Positions 60,222 through 64,000 of a stretch of 64,000 nt of DNA are shown piece after piece. The position numbers and the translations under genes are program-made. This DNA is from Oceanobacter sp045430275. Its GTDB lineage: Bacteria > Pseudomonadota > Gammaproteobacteria > Pseudomonadales > Oceanobacteraceae. The first letter of the stretch is position 1; the number at the start of each line of letters is the position of its first letter. Below the pieces are notes generated by a model. The model did no database searches. It was not told the DNA's origin and saw only the letters and a list, made by a program, of their open reading frames with translations. Location of the stretch: positions 124,001 through 188,000 of the forward strand of contig JAILXU010000003.1 in assembly GCA_045430275.1 (NCBI GenBank), in the 5' to 3' direction.

Positions 60222-62399
60222 ATGGATATTTCACTGATCGTAGACCAACTTAACGAGCCCCAGCGTCAGGCGGTGGCGGCAGACTCTGTTCACCAACTGG
60301 TGCTGGCCGGAGCCGGTTCTGGCAAGACGCGGGTGCTGGTGCATCGCATTGCCTGGCTGCTGAAAGTCGAGAACGTCTCGCCCTTTGCGGTGATGGCGGT
60401 GACCTTCACCAATAAGGCTGCTCGGGAAATGAAAGAGCGTCTGGAAAGCCTGCTGGAAATGCCGGTGAACGGCATGTGGGTGGGCACCTTCCACGGCCTC
60501 GCGCATCGCTTGCTGAAGCAACACTGGCAAGAGGCCCAGTTGCCCCAGCATTTCCAGATTCTGGACAGCGACGACCAGTCCCGAGTGATCAAGCGGCTGA
60601 TGAAAGAGCACAACATCGACGATGCCCGCTATCCGCCCAAGCAGATTCAGTGGTTTATCAACGCCCAGAAAGACGAAGGCCGCCGCGCCGCGCATGTGAT
60701 TCCCTCGGCTGATCCAACCAGCACCACGCTGCTGGAGATGTACCGGATTTATGAGGCCTTCTGTCAGCAGCAAGGGCTGGTTGATTTTGGCGAAATCCTG
60801 CTGCGCGCGCACGAACTCTGGCTCCATAACCCGGACTTGCTGGCGCATTATCAGCAGCGTTTCCGCCACATCCTGGTGGACGAATTTCAGGACACCAACA
60901 ACATCCAGTACGCCTGGATTCGCCTGCTGGCGGGCAACTCCGTTTCTGTGATGGCAGTGGGCGATGATGATCAGTCGATTTACGGCTGGCGCGGTGCCAA
61001 CATCGGTAATATTCGCAACTTCCAGCAGGACTTTGCCGGAGCCGAGCTGATCAAGCTGGAGCAAAATTACCGCTCTACCGCCACCATTCTGGCCGCCGCT
61101 AACGCGGTAATCAGTAATAACCGGGGGCGTCTGGGCAAGGAGCTGCACACTGATGGCGCGCCGGGCGAGCCAATCAAGCTCTATCGGGCGTTCAACGATC
61201 TCGACGAAGCGCGCTACATTGCGGATCAGGTCGATAACTGGGCCAAATCCGGCAATCAGCGCAGTGATATGGCGGTGCTGTATCGCTCCAACGCCCAGTC
61301 TCGGGTATTGGAAGAAGCTCTGTTGCGGGCGGGAATCCCGTACCGGATTTACGGCGGTCAGCGTTTCTACGAGCGATTGGAAATCAAAAATGCGCTGGCC
61401 TATTTACGCCTGCTGCTGGCGCGCACGAATGATGCGGCGTTTGAACGGGTTGTGAACGTACCGGCGCGTGCCATCGGCGAAAAAACCGTCGAAATCCTGC
61501 GTACTGTAGCGCGTGATCAGGGCTGTTCGCTGTGGGATGCGGCGACTCAGGTGGTGGCGCAAGGTGGCTTGCCCAAGCGCGCGACCAATGCGATTGCTCA
61601 GTTTCAGGCTTTGGTCGATGACATGGCCAGTGCCCAGGATGAGGTGCAACTGCACGAACTGGTGGATCATGTAATCCAGCGCAGCGGCCTGATTGACCAC
61701 CACAAAAAAGAAAAAGGCGAAAAAGGTCAGGCCCGGCTGGATAACCTGGACGAGTTGATTAACGCCGCACGGGCGTTCGATGCCGAAGAACAAGATGAAG
61801 CCGAAGGCCCGGTGCTGGCTGCGTTTCTTGATCGGGCCGCGCTGGAAGCCGGTGAAGGCCAGGCCGAAGAATACGAGGACGCGGTACAGTTGATGACCCT
61901 GCACTCGGCCAAGGGGCTGGAGTTTCCGCAGGTGGTGCTGACGGGTGTGGAAGAAGGCCTGTTTCCGCACAAGATGTCCGCTGACGATGCCGACGGTCTG
62001 GAAGAAGAACGACGGTTAGCCTACGTTGGTATTACTCGTGCGATGCAGCAACTGATCCTGACCTACGCCGAGAGCCGTCGTTTGTACGGCCAGGAAAGCC
62101 TTACCTCTCCATCGCGTTTTATTCGTGAAATCCCGACGGAACTGATCACCGAAGTGCGGTTGAAAAACTCGGTCAAGCGTCCGGTGACGGCCAGAAAGCC
62201 CACCCGTTCACGACTGGTTCAGGAAGCCCCGGCATCCGCGCCGTTTGCGCTCGGGCAGCGAGTCTTTCATGAGATCTTTGGCGAAGGCACGGTGTTGCGC
62301 TTTGAAGGGCAAGGCAACGGCCTGCGAGTGGAAGTGAACTTTGACGAAGCCGGAACCAAGTTGCTGGTTGTCAGCTTCGCCAAACTGGAAGCTTTGTAA
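60222..62399 (+). CDS. uvrD: DNA helicase II UvrD
   Basis: SF1A helicase of nucleotide-excision and mismatch repair. The 725 residues match E. coli UvrD (720). Motif I GAGSGKT (30-36), VTFTNKAAREMKERL, motif II LVDEFQDTN, GDDDQSIYGWRGA and LHSAKGLEFPQVVLTGVEEG are all present. The C-terminal tail ends in a Tudor-like element (RVFHEIFGEGTVLRFEGQG), typical of UvrD and absent from Rep. Confidence 0.97.
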   Translation: MDISLIVDQLNEPQRQAVAADSVHQLVLAGAGSGKTRVLVHRIAWLLKVENVSPFAVMAVTFTNKAAREMKERLESLLEMPVNGMWVGTFHGLAHRLLKQHWQEAQLPQHFQILDSDDQSRVIKRLMKEHNIDDARYPPKQIQWFINAQKDEGRRAAHVIPSADPTSTTLLEMYRIYEAFCQQQGLVDFGEILLRAHELWLHNPDLLAHYQQRFRHILVDEFQDTNNIQYAWIRLLAGNSVSVMAVGDDDQSIYGWRGANIGNIRNFQQDFAGAELIKLEQNYRSTATILAAANAVISNNRGRLGKELHTDGAPGEPIKLYRAFNDLDEARYIADQVDNWAKSGNQRSDMAVLYRSNAQSRVLEEALLRAGIPYRIYGGQRFYERLEIKNALAYLRLLLARTNDAAFERVVNVPARAIGEKTVEILRTVARDQGCSLWDAATQVVAQGGLPKRATNAIAQFQALVDDMASAQDEVQLHELVDHVIQRSGLIDHHKKEKGEKGQARLDNLDELINAARAFDAEEQDEAEGPVLAAFLDRAALEAGEGQAEEYEDAVQLMTLHSAKGLEFPQVVLTGVEEGLFPHKMSADDADGLEEERRLAYVGITRAMQQLILTYAESRRLYGQESLTSPSRFIREIPTELITEVRLKNSVKRPVTARKPTRSRLVQEAPASAPFALGQRVFHEIFGEGTVLRFEGQGNGLRVEVNFDEAGTKLLVVSFAKLEAL

Positions 62400-62431
62400 G
62401 ACGGAACCAAAGACCGGAAGTCCGGTTGGAA

Positions 62432-62456
62432 ATAGCCCCAGAGCAGGGGCTATGGT
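62432..62456. terminator. Terminator between uvrD and the yciA-like gene
   Basis: Stem ATAGCCCC / GGGGCTAT with an AGAGCA loop between convergent genes; only a short T-rich stretch follows. Confidence 0.65.
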
Positions 62457-62468
62457 TTGGCGTATTGC

Positions 62469-62873
62469 TCAGACGCGAGGCACCTTGCGGATATGGCCGG
62501 TTTCATCAATGGCAACGTAGACAAAAATTGCGTCCACGACTTTGCGGCGCTCGTCTTCGTTCGGGTTTTGCGTCCACACTTCGATCGCAATGCGAATGGA
62601 AGACGAGCCAATGTCCAGCAGCTTGGTGTAGAAACACACCGCTGCGCCGACCCGAATGGGGGACATAAACACCACCGATTCCAGCGCCACATTGGCAATT
62701 CTTCCCTTGGCCAGACGACTGGCCACATCTTCAGCAGCATGATCCATTTGCGCAACCACCCAGCCACCACTGATGTCGCCGTGGGTATTGGCGTCGGCTC
62801 GGGTTGGAATCAGGCGGAGCGTGAGTTCTCCTGCCGGTCTGGGACGGTGGTCGTCAGGGCGTTGGGAAGTCAT
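62469..62873 (-). CDS. yciA: Acyl-CoA thioesterase, YciA type
   Basis: A 134-residue hotdog-fold enzyme hydrolysing acyl-CoAs. The family motif ADANTHGDISGGWVVAQMDHA (about 26-46) contains the catalytic-type Asn, His and Asp residues. VALESVVFMSPIRVGAAVCF and the C-terminal strand AIFVYVAIDETGHIR complete the fold. Length matches YciA. It converges on uvrD and is divergent from the pstS-like gene. Confidence 0.92.
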   Translation of the reverse strand: MTSQRPDDHRPRPAGELTLRLIPTRADANTHGDISGGWVVAQMDHAAEDVASRLAKGRIANVALESVVFMSPIRVGAAVCFYTKLLDIGSSSIRIAIEVWTQNPNEDERRKVVDAIFVYVAIDETGHIRKVPRV

Positions 62874-62983
62874 GATGGATCCTGCTATTTGGAATTATTT
62901 TGTCGCCAGTTTACTGCTTTTTGCGTCTTGACAACACTCATAACAGTGTCTTAGAAGCGTGGATGTTGTGGTTTATTTTCAGG

Positions 62984-63012
62984 TTGTCATCTTTTTGTCA
63001 TCTTTCTGTCAT
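62984..63012 (+). promoter_or_regulatory. Pho box array
   Basis: Three 7-base direct repeats TTGTCAT (62984-62990), TTGTCAT (62995-63001) and CTGTCAT (63006-63012) are separated by exactly four bases, an 11-base period. This is the PhoB-binding pattern (CTGTCAT-N4). A degenerate fourth unit may follow at 63017. It lies 102 bases upstream of the pstS-like start. Confidence 0.8.
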
Positions 63013-63113
63013 AAGTTTGCTGTCGTCATTCATCATGCACACATCGGCTTGATTATCACGTACCTGAAGTAGCCCGGATTTTCCTTCTGTTTCGTGTCAG
63101 CCAGGGTCTTGTT

Positions 63114-64000
63114 ATGAAATCGTTGTTTATTGCAGGAATACTGCTGCTGGCCAGTACCTCTGCATTTGCAGGACGCAGTTACATCAGCATTGTCGGGTCA
63201 TCGACGGTTTACCCCTTTTCGACGGCGGTCGCCGAGCGTTTTGGCAAGTCATCGTCGTATCGCACTCCCAAAGTAGAGTCGACAGGCTCCGGGGGTGGAT
63301 TGAAACTGTTTTGTGCCGGTCTGGGGGAAGATACACCGGACATCACCAACACCTCTCGCCGTATCAAGTCCTCGGAATTGGCCTCGTGTCATCGGAACGG
63401 AGTGACGGACATTGTCGAAGTACCGGTGGGGTTTGATGGCATTGTCCTGGCGAGTGCGACTGGCGGATCGCTATTGTCGCTGACGCGGCGGGATATTTTT
63501 ATGGCGCTGGCCAGCCGGATACCCGACCCTCAGGGATCGGGTGAACTGATCAGTAACCCTCACCAGACCTGGGCGGATGTCAATCCGTCGTTGCCGGATA
63601 TCCGCATTCGCGTGTGGGGGCCTCCGACGACCTCGGGCACCCGTGATGCGTTTGTCGAGCTGGCGATGGAAGGTGGCTGTTCTCGTTTCAGTACAATTCG
63701 TGCTCTGAAATTGACCGATAAGCCGCGCTACAAGGCGATTTGTCACGGAATACGCGAAGATGGTGCGTACATTGACGCCGGTGAAAATGACAATCTGATC
63801 GTTCAAAAACTGTCGGTGAACCCCGGTGCGCTGGGCATTTTCGGTTTCAGCTTTCTGGAACAAAATGAAGACAAGGTGCAGGGTGTGGCGATTGAGGGCA
63901 TCTCGCCTTCTTTTGATGCCATCGCTGATGGTCGTTATCCGGTCAGTCGCTCCCTGTACCTGTACGTGAAAAAAGCCCATGTGGGCGTGATTCCGGGCAT
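63114..64000 (+). CDS. pstS: Phosphate ABC transporter substrate-binding protein PstS, cut by the window
   Basis: Periplasmic phosphate-binding protein. The visible 295 residues begin with a signal peptide (MKSLFIAGILLLASTSAFAG). They contain the phosphate-binding signatures GSSTVYPFSTAVAERFGK, VESTGSGGGLKLFCAG and GPPTTSGTRDAFVELAM, plus NPGALGIFGFSFLEQN. The frame is open to the window edge, so the C-terminus is missing from view. A three-unit Pho box lies 102 bases upstream of the start, indicating PhoB induction under phosphate limitation. A pstCAB operon would be expected next. Confidence 0.93.
   Translation, partial: MKSLFIAGILLLASTSAFAGRSYISIVGSSTVYPFSTAVAERFGKSSSYRTPKVESTGSGGGLKLFCAGLGEDTPDITNTSRRIKSSELASCHRNGVTDIVEVPVGFDGIVLASATGGSLLSLTRRDIFMALASRIPDPQGSGELISNPHQTWADVNPSLPDIRIRVWGPPTTSGTRDAFVELAMEGGCSRFSTIRALKLTDKPRYKAICHGIREDGAYIDAGENDNLIVQKLSVNPGALGIFGFSFLEQNEDKVQGVAIEGISPSFDAIADGRYPVSRSLYLYVKKAHVGVIPG

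Noticed and set aside
1..64000. rRNA and tRNA genes
   Set aside because: No rRNA-like conserved blocks and no cloverleaf with a convincing T-loop were noticed by eye; a covariance-model scan was not possible.

Overview
The window is the replication-origin region of a gammaproteobacterial chromosome. Gene order closely follows the Pseudomonas origin region (rpmH-dnaA-dnaN-recF-gyrB, then plsC-gmhB-glyS-glyQ-lpxL, trkA-rsmB-fmt-def, LysM protein-dprA-tsaC-hemF-aroE). The accessory genes look marine, so an Oceanospirillales/Pseudomonadales-type bacterium is the best guess; genus cannot be decided from the sequence. No rRNA, tRNA, complete insertion sequence or CRISPR array was seen.

Layout. 1-12 kb, almost all on the minus strand: atpB (cut by the window edge), atpI, parB, parA, rsmG, mnmG, a lipoprotein with a divergent TetR-type regulator, then mnmE, yidC, yidD, rnpA, rpmH. 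At about 12.0-12.3 kb transcription flips to the plus strand at an AT-rich, DnaA-box-rich gap, the probable oriC, followed by dnaA, dnaN, recF and gyrB. Two further DnaA-box clusters lie upstream of mnmG (5.7-6.1 kb) and downstream of gyrB (18.5-18.63 kb). fabV follows, then three perfect parS sites; two more parS sequences lie inside the recF and gyrB reading frames. ParA/ParB at 1-3 kb therefore have their centromere sites about 13-18 kb away across the origin.

20-38 kb is housekeeping: phospholipid/lipid A acyltransferases, gmhB, glycyl-tRNA synthetase, Trk potassium uptake, rsmB-fmt-def, a LysM protein, dprA, tsaC, hemF and aroE. 38-47.4 kb is accessory and envelope-directed: a collagen-like beta-helix lipoprotein, a choice-of-anchor-I-type lipoprotein, a cluster of three small PPC-like lipoproteins around a predicted outer-membrane protein, ytoQ, a YeeN-type YebC protein and another lipoprotein.

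47.4-56.2 kb: rep helicase, ubiK, a TorF-type porin with glnK-amtB behind a sigma-54/NtrC-like control region, hexR and topB. 56.2-57.7 kb is an AT-rich insertion with a membrane-anchored coiled-coil protein and a YafO-like toxin preceded by a 51-codon ORF that looks like its antitoxin. 57.9-60 kb holds mesD-mesX, an oxygen-dependent folate-independent methionine synthase pair. uvrD, a YciA-type thioesterase and a PstS-like phosphate-binding protein behind a Pho-box array close the window.

The strongest leads for something new are the PPC-lipoprotein/OMP cluster (42.3-45.2 kb), the toxin with a non-Phd-like mini-antitoxin (57.1-57.7 kb), a helically phased GTAC array upstream of dprA (34.42-34.48 kb), and the three-cluster DnaA-box layout.
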